Under the pieces are notes generated by a model. That model was not told the origin of the DNA and ran no database searches. It saw nothing but the letters and a program-made list of their open reading frames with translations. The translations under genes and the position numbers were made by a program. From Gammaproteobacteria bacterium (GTDB lineage Bacteria; Pseudomonadota; Gammaproteobacteria; Steroidobacterales; Steroidobacteraceae): 64,000 nucleotides of DNA. Each line of letters begins with the position of its first letter. Position 1 is the stretch's first letter. Where the stretch lies: positions 1-64,000 of the forward strand of contig DAIDHH010000031.1 of NCBI GenBank assembly GCA_027452045.1, in the 5' to 3' direction. This document shows positions 19,718-30,178 of the stretch, one piece after another.

Positions 19718-22084
19718 GTGTCGCTTTTCCGCATATCACGCATGGGCGCGCCCTGCGCGCTCGCCTTGGCCGCGCTCCTCGCTCCGGGGCTCGCCCCTCG
19801 CGCCGCGAGCGCCACCACACAGCCGCTCTACAAGAACCCGAACGCCCCGATCGACGCCCGTGTCGATGACCTGCTCGCAAGGATGACCCTCGAGGAGAAG
19901 ATCGCCCAGATCAGCGGCATCTGGCAGCGCAAGCCCGGGATCGAGGATGCGCGCGGGAACTTCGACCCCGCCAAGGCGGCGCGACTCTTTCCCGAAGGCA
20001 TCGGGCAGGTGGCCCGTCCGGAGGACATCAACGGCCAGCCCGGCGGGTTCCGCAGCCTTCGCCGCACCGTCGAACTGGTCAATGCCATTCAGCGCTACGA
20101 CATCAAAGACACCCGTCTCGGGATTCCCGCGCTGTTTCACAGCGAGGGGCTGCATGGCTACATGGCCGTGGGTGCCACCAGCTTTCCGCAGGCGATCGCA
20201 CTGGCAAGCTCATGGGATCCATCGCTGGTCAGTCGCGTATTTGCCGTCGTTGCCCGCGAGGCGCGGGCTCGGGGAGTGCAATTGCTGCTCACGCCAGTCA
20301 TCAACCTCGGGCGCGACCCTCGATGGGGGCGCATCGAGGAGACCTTCGGGGAGGACCCCTATCTGGTCAGCCGGATGGGGGTCGCCGAGGTGCGAGGCCT
20401 GCAGGGAAACACGCTTCCCCTCGGTCCCGGGCGGGTGTTCGCGACTCTCAAGCACTTCGCCGGATACGGTGTCCCGGAGGCGGGCACGAACGTCGGGCCT
20501 GCCGAGATCACGCGCCGTACCTTGCGCCAGATGTACTTCGAGCCCTACCAGGCGGCCATCGACCATGCGCACGCCCAGATCGTCATGGCCTCCTACAACG
20601 AGATCGGCGGGATCCCCTCGCATGCCAATCGCTGGCTGCTCACCGACGTGCTGCGCAAGGAGTGGGGCTTCAAGGGGCTGGTGGTGAGCGACTACGACGG
20701 CATCGAGCAACTGATGACGCTGCACCACGTCGTCGCCAACCTGACCGATGCCGCGGTTCGCTCGCTCCACGCCGGGGTCGATGTCGACTACCCCGACGGC
20801 GAGGCGTTCTCCCACCTTCCCCAGGCGCTCGCCGCCGGCAAGGTGACGATGCCGCAGATCGACTCGGCGGTGCGGGGCGTACTGCGCCTGAAGTTCGAGG
20901 CGGGCCTGTTCGATCATCCGTATGTGAGCGCCCGCTACGCCGAGAAGATCACCGCTGACGCACAGGCGCGCGCACTCGCGCTCGAGGCGGCGCAGAACGC
21001 CATCGTGCTGCTGAAGAACGACGGCACCCTGCCCCTGGACGTGCAGCGCATCAAGACCCTGGCGGTCATCGGCCCCAATGCGAGGCCGGTGCGGCTCGGA
21101 GGGTACTCCGGCATCCCGACTGATCCGGTCGGCATCCTCGAGGGCATCCGCCGTTATGTCGGCAAGCGCGTGCGCGTCGTCTATGCCAAGGGCGTGCACC
21201 TGGTTGCCCCTGGCGACAACTACTATACCGACCACGTTTCGCTCGCCCCGGCGGCGGAAAATCGCGCCCTCATCCAACAGGCGACACGCGTGGCCCGGCA
21301 CGCGGATGCGATCGTGCTCGTTCTCGGCACGCGTGGCGCACTGTGCCGCGAGGGATGGGCGCAGACGCATCTCGGCGACCGCGACAGCCTGAGGCTCGTC
21401 GCGCAGCAGAATGAGCTCGCGCGCGCGATCTTCGCCCTCGGCAAGCCCGTGGTCACCGTGCTGATCAACGGGTGTCCGGTCACCGTCAATCGCATCCTCG
21501 GCCGGACCAACGCCCTGATCGAGGGCTGGTACCTCGGTCAGGAAGGCGGCACGGCGATGGCGGACGTTCTATTCGGCAAGACCGATCCGGGCGGCAAGCT
21601 CCCGCTCACCATCCCGCGCTCGGTGGGCCAGGTGCCCTACAACTACGACGAGAAGCCAAGCTCGCATCGCGGCTACCTGTTTGCCCGCAACAGCCCGCTG
21701 TTCCCCTTCGGCTACGGGCTCTCCTACACCACCTTCGATATCGGCCGGCCGGTGCTCTCGGCGAGCCGTATCCCGGCTCACGGCACGCAGACCGTGACGG
21801 TGAACGTGCGCAATACGGGCAAGGTCGCCGGGAGCGAGGTCGTGCAGCTCTACCTGCACGAGCGGGTCACTTCGGTGACCGAGGCGGTGAAGGCGCTGAA
21901 GGGCTTCAAGCGAGTGTGGCTGGCCCCCGGGGCCTCGACGCGGGTGACCTTCAAGCTCGGCTGGAAGGACTTCGCGATCTGGAACGAGGACATGCGCCAC
22001 GTGGTCGAGCCGGGCACCTTCCGCGTGATGGTCGGACCGGACTCGGTGAGCCTGAAGTCCGCGACCTTCCAGGTCACATCCTGA
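19718..22084 (+). CDS. GH3 beta-xylosidase/beta-glucosidase with FnIII-like C-terminal domain, secreted
   Basis: YKNPNAPIDARVDDLLARMTLEEKIAQISG, LKHFAGYGVPEAGTN, LVVSDYDGI, FPFGYGLSYTTF, VTVNVRNTGKVAGSEVVQLYL; GTG 19718 with GGGGGG SD. Confidence 0.93.
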   Translation: MSLFRISRMGAPCALALAALLAPGLAPRAASATTQPLYKNPNAPIDARVDDLLARMTLEEKIAQISGIWQRKPGIEDARGNFDPAKAARLFPEGIGQVARPEDINGQPGGFRSLRRTVELVNAIQRYDIKDTRLGIPALFHSEGLHGYMAVGATSFPQAIALASSWDPSLVSRVFAVVAREARARGVQLLLTPVINLGRDPRWGRIEETFGEDPYLVSRMGVAEVRGLQGNTLPLGPGRVFATLKHFAGYGVPEAGTNVGPAEITRRTLRQMYFEPYQAAIDHAHAQIVMASYNEIGGIPSHANRWLLTDVLRKEWGFKGLVVSDYDGIEQLMTLHHVVANLTDAAVRSLHAGVDVDYPDGEAFSHLPQALAAGKVTMPQIDSAVRGVLRLKFEAGLFDHPYVSARYAEKITADAQARALALEAAQNAIVLLKNDGTLPLDVQRIKTLAVIGPNARPVRLGGYSGIPTDPVGILEGIRRYVGKRVRVVYAKGVHLVAPGDNYYTDHVSLAPAAENRALIQQATRVARHADAIVLVLGTRGALCREGWAQTHLGDRDSLRLVAQQNELARAIFALGKPVVTVLINGCPVTVNRILGRTNALIEGWYLGQEGGTAMADVLFGKTDPGGKLPLTIPRSVGQVPYNYDEKPSSHRGYLFARNSPLFPFGYGLSYTTFDIGRPVLSASRIPAHGTQTVTVNVRNTGKVAGSEVVQLYLHERVTSVTEAVKALKGFKRVWLAPGASTRVTFKLGWKDFAIWNEDMRHVVEPGTFRVMVGPDSVSLKSATFQVTS

Positions 22085-22108
22085 ATCGGGATACGCCGTC
22101 GGCGGGCG

Positions 22109-22993
22109 TCATGGCCGGGCGTTGTGGGCCGCGGATCCGGTCCCGACGCCCGCCGCGGGCGCGAGCCATAGCTTTCCGTGAGCCAGGTCCACGGTGATCA
22201 CCCAGCGGCGCAGCACCGGCTCGCCGATGTCACCGTCGATGACGAGGTCCGTCAGGCGAGCCGGCGCCTGCAGCCGAAGGCCCCTTGCGATCGGGGCGGT
22301 CATCGGTTGCGGCCGGCTGTCGCGCGGATCCAGGCCGAGCGCGTGCGCCAGGGGCCTGTTGACGATCACCTCGCCGTCGCTTCCCGAATCGATTTCCATC
22401 CACAGGCGCCCCTTCGGCGTGTCGATGCCAAGCAGAGGCACCACGGAGGCGCCATTTATCTCGCGCTCGAACCGCACGGGCGCCGCGACCGCGTGCTCGC
22501 GGCGCAGGCGCGCCGCAAGGCTTGAGCGGGTCTCGATGATGAGTCGCCGCTTCGCCAGGTCGAGCGTCACGGCGCGGTGGGCGAACGCATCGAGCGCGAT
22601 CGAGCCGGCGAGTGGTGGCGCATTCTTCGGCAGCGCCGTCCCGAAGTCCCACACCCCGGCCTCGGACAGGTGCACGCGCCGGCCTTCGACACTGAGCGTC
22701 ACCCGGTCGCAGCGGCGCATGTCCACCCGATCGCCCCGCATACGAAAGCCCGTGAGCCGTCCCCAGGGATGACAGCCGATCGCGGCAGCGGTCGCGGGGG
22801 TCACCACGGTGAGGCCACCGCCGGTGTCGAGCAGCATGGTGTGTTCGCCTCCGGCGAACCGGACCTCGAGCGAAGGCAGAACACCGAGATACAGCTCGAG
22901 CGGAATGACTGTCGGGCGCGTCCGGGCCGCGGCCGGGTCGGTGACGAGCACACTCGTGAGCGCGGCAAACATGACCTGCTGCAATCGACGCAT
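22109..22993 (-). CDS. Retropepsin-like aspartyl protease, secreted
   Basis: Two D(T/S)G motifs: HTMLLDTGGGLTVVTPATA and LWMEIDSGSDGEVIVNRPLA; signal peptide. Confidence 0.8.
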   Translation of the reverse strand: MRRLQQVMFAALTSVLVTDPAAARTRPTVIPLELYLGVLPSLEVRFAGGEHTMLLDTGGGLTVVTPATAAAIGCHPWGRLTGFRMRGDRVDMRRCDRVTLSVEGRRVHLSEAGVWDFGTALPKNAPPLAGSIALDAFAHRAVTLDLAKRRLIIETRSSLAARLRREHAVAAPVRFEREINGASVVPLLGIDTPKGRLWMEIDSGSDGEVIVNRPLAHALGLDPRDSRPQPMTAPIARGLRLQAPARLTDLVIDGDIGEPVLRRWVITVDLAHGKLWLAPAAGVGTGSAAHNARP

Positions 22994-23360
22994 ACGTGAA
23001 GCTCCCATCCCCGCCACCACGCCCAGCGGTACGCCGGCATCCATCCTCGCACGAACACCACGCAATGGCGATCCGGGGCCCGACAGGGGTGGACGGATCA
23101 GTGCGGTTCGCAGTCGCGACGCGCGCCCGACCTGACAGACTGCAACTCCCTCGATAGGCTGCCATCGATGATTGCAGTGCGTAGCGCATCATACAGCCGG
23201 CGCAGCAGCGTCGCCCCCTGGGCCGCGGCCCCAGCTCCGGCGCAACATCGGTTTGCGTTCGGGTGGCGGCGCAAACCTGGCGCCCGAGGGCTGTGCCGGC
23301 CTTTCCGCCGGCCGAGCGGGGCTCGCCGTCCGCCGAGAGATGATCGGGCCCCTCACACGC

Positions 23361-24401
23361 TCAGCCGAGCCCCGAGTCGGCCTGCGCGAGCTCCATCGGA
23401 GCGGTTGCCGCGCTCGGAATCTGGAAAAGCACGTCCTTGCGGGCGTAGTCGATCGCTACGCTCGAGAACGCGCGCAGGCAATTCATGCCGATGAGGATCG
23501 CCGGCTTGTGTTTGAGCCCCCACAATGCGAACACCCGCAGGTCGGCGATGACCACGGGGGTCACGGTGAGGGACAGTCCGGGCAGCCGGATGGTGTCGAT
23601 CTCGGTCACCGAGCCGACGATCGTCCCGCCGGTGACCCCCGAAAGCTGCACGGTGGCGAAGGACATTGGAGGCGACTTGCGGTGCTGCAACTGCGCAAAG
23701 AGCGGCGGATTGCACACCGAGACCTGAGCACCGCTGTCGATGAAGGCGGTCGCCCTGACTCCGTCGACGTAGCAGTCGGTCGACCGCAAGCGACCCGACT
23801 CGCCTTGCGCGGGAACGCGGATCTGGTTGTCGTGGCCCCACAGCGCCGAGAAGAACCCTTGTGGCTTCTCGATCCTCAACGCATGCCGCCTGAAATCAAA
23901 GACCACGCGGTGTCCGTTGAGAACGTCGAGTCCGAGATAGCCGTCCGCCTCGAGCATCGCGCCGGGCAGGATCGGCACTCGCAGATCCGTGCAGGTGAGG
24001 CGCCCCGTTTCGAGCTGCGCGACCTCTACCTCCAGCGTCTTCTGCGCCAGAATGATGCCCTGCAGCAACACCGGAGGGCAGTGCGGGAGATCCAGACGCG
24101 AAGCGAGTTCTGCCGCAAGGACCGAGCGCTCGGCGCCGGTATCGACCAGAAAGTGGTAAGGCCCGTGACCGTTCACGTAGACCGGTGTCGTCAATCGCGC
24201 CGCCCGCTCCTTCCCCGAGGGTCCCGCGCGGCCTGCCGCCGCAGAAGCGTCGTGTGCGTCAGGGCGCGCCGATGAGGGAGGCGCGAGGGTGGCCGTCAGC
24301 GCCCGCGACAGGCTGGGCACGAGGAGCACGGGCAGCAGGCCGTTCGCGATGAAGCGTCGTCGCGACCAGGCTGCCCCCGGTATCTGAATGTCGACCCCCA
24401 T
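23361..24401 (-). CDS. Retropepsin-like aspartyl protease, Tat signal
   Basis: SRRRFIANG twin-Arg; YHFLVDTGAERSVLAAELASRL and ATAFIDSGAQVSVCNPPLFAQL. Confidence 0.82.
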   Translation of the reverse strand: MGVDIQIPGAAWSRRRFIANGLLPVLLVPSLSRALTATLAPPSSARPDAHDASAAAGRAGPSGKERAARLTTPVYVNGHGPYHFLVDTGAERSVLAAELASRLDLPHCPPVLLQGIILAQKTLEVEVAQLETGRLTCTDLRVPILPGAMLEADGYLGLDVLNGHRVVFDFRRHALRIEKPQGFFSALWGHDNQIRVPAQGESGRLRSTDCYVDGVRATAFIDSGAQVSVCNPPLFAQLQHRKSPPMSFATVQLSGVTGGTIVGSVTEIDTIRLPGLSLTVTPVVIADLRVFALWGLKHKPAILIGMNCLRAFSSVAIDYARKDVLFQIPSAATAPMELAQADSGLG

Positions 24402-24594
24402 GGCACCTCCGGCGCGCATCGAGCGCATCCGGACGAAGACAGCTTACGCCTCCCGCGCATGGACGAGCTGACCCATTATCGAGGGGCCCGCGGATCGATG
24501 AGCGATGGGAGCGCCCGGCGCTCCCGGGCGCGGCACCGGGGCCGTGGACGTAAGCGCCACAGCGGATCGAGCGGTGATATCCTGCTACGGAACC

Positions 24595-26826
24595 ATGTCG
24601 GCACACATCGAGCGGCTGTTTGCGATTGCGATGACGCATCACAGGGCGGGCAGGCTCGATGAGGCCGAACGCGCCTATCGGCAGATCCTCGACCTCGAGC
24701 CGCGTCACGCCGATGCCCTGCACCTGCTCGGGGTCCTCGCTCACCAGAGCGGCCGCCACGCACTCGCTTGCGATCTCATTCGCGAGGCCATCGCTCGCAA
24801 CTCGAGCACGCCCTCCTTTCACAACAATCTCGGCAACGCCCTGAAAGCCCGGGGCGCACTCGCGGAGGCGGCCGACGCGTATCGCCAGGCGCTCGCGATC
24901 AAACCCGACTATCCCGAGGCGCACTACAATCTCGGCGTCACGCTTCACGCCAAAGGCGATGTGGAGGAAGCGGTCGAGTCCTTTCGGCGCGCGCTGTCAT
25001 TGCGGGCCAACCATCCGCAGTCGCACTACGCCCTGGCCAATGCGCTCGCCTCGCGAGGTGCACTCGAAGAGGCGATCGCCTGCTACCAGCGCGCACTCGG
25101 GCTGCGGCCGGGATACGTCGACGCGTGGACCAACCTCGGCAACGCCCTGCAGGCCGCGGGCCGCCTCGAGGAGGCCGTGGACGCCTACGGCCATGCGCTC
25201 ACGGTCAAGCCCGGCCTCGCCGAGGCACACCACAATCTCGGCATCGCCATGCTGCGCCTTGGCCGCCCCGCCGAGGCGCTCGCCTCATGCCGCCAAGCCG
25301 TGCAATCGAGGCCCGACTATGCCCAGGCACACTGCAGTCTCGGCCACGCACTGCGCGAAAACGGCGACTCTGAGGCGGCCCTCGCCTCATACCGGCGCGC
25401 TCTCGAACTCGACTCGGATTGCGCCGAGGCGAGACTCGGACTCACGGTCGCCGCCATCCCCATCATCTGCGACACCGTCGGGCAGAGCGAGAGCGCGGCC
25501 GGGGAGTTCATGCGCTCGCTCGATGAGTTGGCGGCCTGGAGTCAGTCCCATCCCGGAAGGTTGGGCCCGCTGATCGGGGTGGTGCAACCGTTTCATCTGC
25601 CGTATGGGCACCGGGACGTCACCACGGCGCTCAGCCGTTACGGAACCCTCGCCTGCCGCGAGATCGCGGGCTGCTGCCCGCAGATCGATCTGCTGCGCGC
25701 CGCAGCGCCGGATCGCAAGCGCATTCGCATGGTGGTGGTGAGCGGCCACGTGCGCGAGCACCCGGTCTGGCGGGTGATCTCGCGAGGCCTCCTGGCGAAC
25801 ATCGACCGCGGACGCCTCGAAACGATCGTTTATCACACGGGCGCCCTCGCGGACGAGCAGACCGCATGGGCGGCAAGGCACGCCGATCGCTTCGTGCAGG
25901 GACCGAAGCCGCTCGCGAGCTGGCTGCAGGAGCTCGCGCGGGACCGTCCCGATGTGATCTTCTATCCGGAAGTCGGCATGGACCCGCTCACCTGTGCGCT
26001 GGCGGCCCTGCGTCTGGCCCCGGTGCAGGTTGCCGCCTGGGGTCACCCGGTCACGACCGGGATGCCGAGCATCGATCTGTTCGTCTCCGGCGAGCTGCTG
26101 GAGCCTCCCGGGGCCGAGCAACACTACTGCGAGACGCTCGTGCGTCTTCCCGGGACAGGCGTATTCACGGAGGCGAGCGACACGCCGGCTCGCCACTGGG
26201 ACGGTCCCGGGCGCCGTGCTGGCGTCGTGCGCTTCGCGCTCTGCCAACAGCCGATCAAGCTCGATCCTGCCGACGATGCGCTACTGGCGCGGATCGCCAG
26301 GACCGCCTCGCCGTGCGAGCTGTGGCTCGCGGCGCCGAAGAACCTGCCCTGGGCGATGTCCCGGGTGCGTGAGCGGCTCTCGGGTGCCCTGCGGCGCGAG
26401 GGGCTCGACCCCGGGCAGTGTCTGAAAGTGACGGACTGGCTGCCTCGCGAGCGGTTCCTGAGCTTTCTCGAGGCAATGGACGTCTCACTCGACTCCCCGG
26501 CGTTCTCCGGCTACACGACAGCCTGGGAAGCGGTTCATCGGGGGCTGCCCGTCCTCACTCTCGCCGGTCCCTTCCTGCGCCAGCGCCTCGCGGCGGGCCT
26601 GCTCGCGCAGATCGGCCTGACCGAGGGGATCGCGCACTCCCCCGCGCAATACCTCGGGACCGCCGTGCGTTGGGCGCAGGAAGCCCGCAGCGCACGGTGG
26701 CCAGTACGCCGCGAGGCGCTGCGGCGCGCCGCGCCGCTTGCAGATGGCAATCGCCTCGCCGTCAGGGCATTCGAGGATGCGCTCGCCGAGGCCGTGAGCG
26801 CCGCCGCGAGGAAGGATCGAGCCTAA
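24595..26826 (+). CDS. TPR-repeat protein with O-GlcNAc transferase (SPINDLY/GT41)-like C-terminal domain
   Basis: About 8 tandem 34-aa TPRs, then GHVREHPVWRVISRGLL...YPEVGMDPLTCALAALRLAPVQVAAWGHPVTTGMPSIDLFVSGELLEPPGAEQHY. Confidence 0.88.
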   Translation: MSAHIERLFAIAMTHHRAGRLDEAERAYRQILDLEPRHADALHLLGVLAHQSGRHALACDLIREAIARNSSTPSFHNNLGNALKARGALAEAADAYRQALAIKPDYPEAHYNLGVTLHAKGDVEEAVESFRRALSLRANHPQSHYALANALASRGALEEAIACYQRALGLRPGYVDAWTNLGNALQAAGRLEEAVDAYGHALTVKPGLAEAHHNLGIAMLRLGRPAEALASCRQAVQSRPDYAQAHCSLGHALRENGDSEAALASYRRALELDSDCAEARLGLTVAAIPIICDTVGQSESAAGEFMRSLDELAAWSQSHPGRLGPLIGVVQPFHLPYGHRDVTTALSRYGTLACREIAGCCPQIDLLRAAAPDRKRIRMVVVSGHVREHPVWRVISRGLLANIDRGRLETIVYHTGALADEQTAWAARHADRFVQGPKPLASWLQELARDRPDVIFYPEVGMDPLTCALAALRLAPVQVAAWGHPVTTGMPSIDLFVSGELLEPPGAEQHYCETLVRLPGTGVFTEASDTPARHWDGPGRRAGVVRFALCQQPIKLDPADDALLARIARTASPCELWLAAPKNLPWAMSRVRERLSGALRREGLDPGQCLKVTDWLPRERFLSFLEAMDVSLDSPAFSGYTTAWEAVHRGLPVLTLAGPFLRQRLAAGLLAQIGLTEGIAHSPAQYLGTAVRWAQEARSARWPVRREALRRAAPLADGNRLAVRAFEDALAEAVSAAARKDRA

Positions 26827-27881
26827 CCGGCGCGCAGCCGCTGGATGATGCGCGCGCGAATGCGGGCGTAGTTGTCGGGCTTCAAGGGTCCGAGCAGCCC
26901 GTGCAGCTGCGGCGGCAGGTGCCGCAGCGGATGCCCATCGGTGCGGAACACGAAATGATCGAAGAACGCCTTCCAGGCGCGCCGCTCGGCGGGGGGACGC
27001 TCGGCTATGGTGATCATGGCGAGCAGGAGGCTCGTGTAGGGGGCATCGGGCCCGGCGCTGAAGGCGTCCCACCAGAAGTTGACGAGCCCGTTGAAGGGCG
27101 CGGTGGACTCGACCTGGTGCCACCAGAGCTTCGGCAGATACAACGCGTCACCGGGCCCGAGCTCGGCGAGGAGCGCCTGGTCGCGAATCTGCGCGAACAG
27201 CGGAAATTGCCCCTCGCTCCCGGCTGGCGCCGCGGCGGCGAGGCTGACGGGTGGCCCCGACAGGGTGTTGTCGATCGGCCCCATGTAGAGGCGGCCGATC
27301 AGCTCGGGCGGATAGAGCGTGAAGCGCCGCCGGCCCGCGATCACGCAGGCAAGATTGTCGAAAGTATCGTAGTGGCTCGAGATATCGGCGGCGTGTCCCA
27401 GCCAGATGCGGCCCTTGACGTCGGCAGGCAGCCACGGCATCGGGTTCTCGCTCGCGAAGCCCGGCAGGCACTCGGCAAGTGGCACCGATCCGATGTATAC
27501 CGATCGGGCAAGCGGCTCCTCGGGCCTCTCCACGGCGAGCTCGAGCGCCTCGAGGATCTTCATGGTGCGCCGCTCGAAGTTGATCCCCTCGAGCTGCGGA
27601 CCATCGTAGTAATACTTGCCACGGATCGCGGGGTCCCCGAAAAAAACCTCGGCGCGCGCCCCGACATCGAACGCGGACAGGTAACCCTTCAGATCCCGCG
27701 CCGTGCCGCGGCCGGCGCGCACCGCCGGCCACTCCCCGACCAGGCCGCGCAGCACCACCGGAACGCATTGCTCGAGAATCTCCCGGAAATGCTCCGGCCC
27801 GCGAAGATCCCCGCCGGCGATCTCGGTCAGCCGGGGGGAGATCGGGTGGCTTGCGAGATCGCCGGTGGGAAAAGCGTTCAT
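26823..27881 (-). CDS. Cupin-like (cupin_8/JmjC) protein
   Basis: PVVLRGLVGEWPAVRAG...LGHAADISSHYDTFDNLACVIAGRRRFTLYPPELIGRLYMGP...ALYLPKLWWHQVES. Confidence 0.87.
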   Translation of the reverse strand: MNAFPTGDLASHPISPRLTEIAGGDLRGPEHFREILEQCVPVVLRGLVGEWPAVRAGRGTARDLKGYLSAFDVGARAEVFFGDPAIRGKYYYDGPQLEGINFERRTMKILEALELAVERPEEPLARSVYIGSVPLAECLPGFASENPMPWLPADVKGRIWLGHAADISSHYDTFDNLACVIAGRRRFTLYPPELIGRLYMGPIDNTLSGPPVSLAAAAPAGSEGQFPLFAQIRDQALLAELGPGDALYLPKLWWHQVESTAPFNGLVNFWWDAFSAGPDAPYTSLLLAMITIAERPPAERRAWKAFFDHFVFRTDGHPLRHLPPQLHGLLGPLKPDNYARIRARIIQRLRAG

Positions 27882-28612
27882 GCGGCCGGCATCCGCGCGC
27901 CGGCCTCCAGGGTCTCGGTCGCCTGCAGAAGGCGCATGTTCTTCATACGCGCCATCAGCGGAATCTGCTTGAGCGAGGCGATCATGAGGTCGATCAGGCG
28001 CAGGTACCCGCGGCGGAACAACTCCACGACCACCGCATCGGTGAGCCGGCTGAGGACCTCCTGGTTGATGGTGTACAGGCCGGAGCAGTTGCGCATCGTG
28101 CCGTCATCGAACTCCGCCTCGATGTCGAGCGGCTCGATGAGATCGAGCTCGAGCAGGCGTTCGATGAAGATCCGGGTTGTCTCGAGTCCGGGCTTCAGGT
28201 CCTGGAACGCCCAGATGATGCTCTGCAGATAGCGGGTCGGCTGACCGGCTTCATTGAACAGCGGCTTGCCACCCTCGGCGCCGACGCGCGGGTCATCGAG
28301 GTCGATGGCAAGCTCGCTCCCGTGCGTATAGAAGGGTGCGCGCTGCAGTGCGAGCGGCCGATAGAACTCGCGTTCGGTCCACTCCCCGAGGAACAGGTTC
28401 TCCCCCTCGTCGAAGCCGAGCATCGCCCCGCAATAGAAGCGGCCGGTGGCGGCATCCTTGGACAAGAGGATGGGATAGCGCACGAGCAGCTGCGGGAACT
28501 CGGTGACGATCACCTGCACGAAGCGTTGGCTGTCGCCATAGGCGGCCGAGGCCCGTCCGTCGACGAGGAGCGAGCGATGAATGTCTTTGTTCAGGGGAAC
28601 GATCTGCGTCAT
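27878..28612 (-). CDS. SapC family protein
   Basis: MTQIVPLNKDIHRSLLVDG...FVQVIVTEFPQLLVRYPILLSKDAATGRFYCGAMLGFDEGENLFL; ATGA overlap with the cupin gene. Confidence 0.88.
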   Translation of the reverse strand: MTQIVPLNKDIHRSLLVDGRASAAYGDSQRFVQVIVTEFPQLLVRYPILLSKDAATGRFYCGAMLGFDEGENLFLGEWTEREFYRPLALQRAPFYTHGSELAIDLDDPRVGAEGGKPLFNEAGQPTRYLQSIIWAFQDLKPGLETTRIFIERLLELDLIEPLDIEAEFDDGTMRNCSGLYTINQEVLSRLTDAVVVELFRRGYLRLIDLMIASLKQIPLMARMKNMRLLQATETLEAGARMPAA

Positions 28613-28629
28613 GTCGTGCTCGATGAGGG

Positions 28630-30177
28630 TCAGACAGGCTGCAAGCCGTGCTCGCGGATGCTTTGCAACAGCTCGCGATTCTTCGGCAGCCGGGCGAGCA
28701 TCTGTTGCGTGACCTGATCCTTCTCCCGCAGCAGCCGCGATGCGAGGGGCGCGCTCTGGGCGGTGTCCTCGAGGCTGACCTCGGTGCGAAACCCCATGCC
28801 ATAGAGCACGTACTGGTAACTCGCCGCCGGAAAGACCTCCTCCAGGCGATCGAACTCGTCGAAGAACCACGGTGACTGGTATTGCCACAGGGTCAGAAGC
28901 TCCTGCAGCCGCTGTGGAACGGTCGCCGGATCGACGTTATCGCGCCAGAACGCCGTGTCGGTGCGCCGCGTGAGCACGTAGTGGAGCTTCAGGAAATCGA
29001 CGATCCGTCCCCAGCGGTAGTGGGTCACCTCGTTGAAGCGCCGGGCGATCAGATCCATCACCTCGCGACACGCGGGCATCTGCTCCGCCAGCAGCTTAGC
29101 TGAGAGCTCCACCAGGACGATCGCCGAGGACTCGAGCGGCTCGAGAAAGCCGGCGGCGAGTCCGACGGCGACGCAGTTGCCCTTCCAGAAGGTCTGGCGA
29201 TGGCCCGAACGGATCGGGATCTTGCGCACAGGCAGTTCCTTGTGCCGCTCGCCGACGTAACGCGCGAGCGTCTCGCGGGCCGCCTCCTCGCTCGAGTGGC
29301 GACTCGAGTACACGTAACCGATGCCGCGCCGCGAAGGCAGCGCGATATCCCAGATCCACCCCGCCTCCTGAGCGGTCGAGAGGGTCTGAGAGGCCATCGG
29401 GGCATCGGATGTGTCATAGGGAACCTGCGTCGCGAGGGCCGTGTCGCAAAATAGAATGTCGCTCAGGTCCTTGAAGCCCACCCCGAGGGTCTCACCGAGC
29501 AGCAGCGCCGAGAAGCCGCTGCAATCGATGAAGAGGTCTCCCGAGAGTTCCCCGGCCTGGGCGGTGCGCAGGCTGGTGATGTCGCCGTTCTCGCCTTGAT
29601 TCACCGCGATCACATCCGCCAGGACGTGGCGGACCCCGAGCCTTGCCGCGCAGTGCCGGGCGAGGAACGGGGCGAATTTACCCGCATCGAGGTGATAGGC
29701 ATAGTTCGCGAGCCCGCGGTACTCGGCGTTGACGATGGTCTTGGGCGCCAGGCCCTCATCGCACAGCTGGCCCTGCGGGGTGACGAAGTCGCAGAAGCTC
29801 CTCCCGCCGCGCTCCTTGAGCCAATGCGGCACGAGATTGAGCACCGAGAAGCCCTGGGGGGCCATCAGCGGGTGGTAGTAGGCGTCATCGGGCTCACCGG
29901 TCGTCCACCCGGCGAACCGGCCTCCCTGCTTGAACGCGGCGTCACACTGCCGGAACAGCTCCGTCTCCGACACCCCCATCTTTTCCAAAGACGAGCGCAT
30001 CGTCGGCCACGTCCCCTCCCCGACGCCGATGATCCGGATGTCCGGAGACTCGACCAGCGTCACGGAGAAGCCGCCCGCCTTCATCCGAGCTTGATGGCGG
30101 GCGGCGATGATCCCCGCGGTGAGCCATCCGGCGGTTCCTCCGCCGACGATGACCACCGCCTTTACGGGCTGATTCAC
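28630..30177 (-). CDS. Tryptophan halogenase family flavoprotein (WxWxIP motif degenerate)
   Basis: VIVGGGTAGWLTAGIIA FAD motif; AGWIWDIALPSRRGIGYVYSS; GLAAGFLEPLESSAI. Confidence 0.9.
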   Translation of the reverse strand: MNQPVKAVVIVGGGTAGWLTAGIIAARHQARMKAGGFSVTLVESPDIRIIGVGEGTWPTMRSSLEKMGVSETELFRQCDAAFKQGGRFAGWTTGEPDDAYYHPLMAPQGFSVLNLVPHWLKERGGRSFCDFVTPQGQLCDEGLAPKTIVNAEYRGLANYAYHLDAGKFAPFLARHCAARLGVRHVLADVIAVNQGENGDITSLRTAQAGELSGDLFIDCSGFSALLLGETLGVGFKDLSDILFCDTALATQVPYDTSDAPMASQTLSTAQEAGWIWDIALPSRRGIGYVYSSRHSSEEAARETLARYVGERHKELPVRKIPIRSGHRQTFWKGNCVAVGLAAGFLEPLESSAIVLVELSAKLLAEQMPACREVMDLIARRFNEVTHYRWGRIVDFLKLHYVLTRRTDTAFWRDNVDPATVPQRLQELLTLWQYQSPWFFDEFDRLEEVFPAASYQYVLYGMGFRTEVSLEDTAQSAPLASRLLREKDQVTQQMLARLPKNRELLQSIREHGLQPV

Positions 30178-30178
30178 G

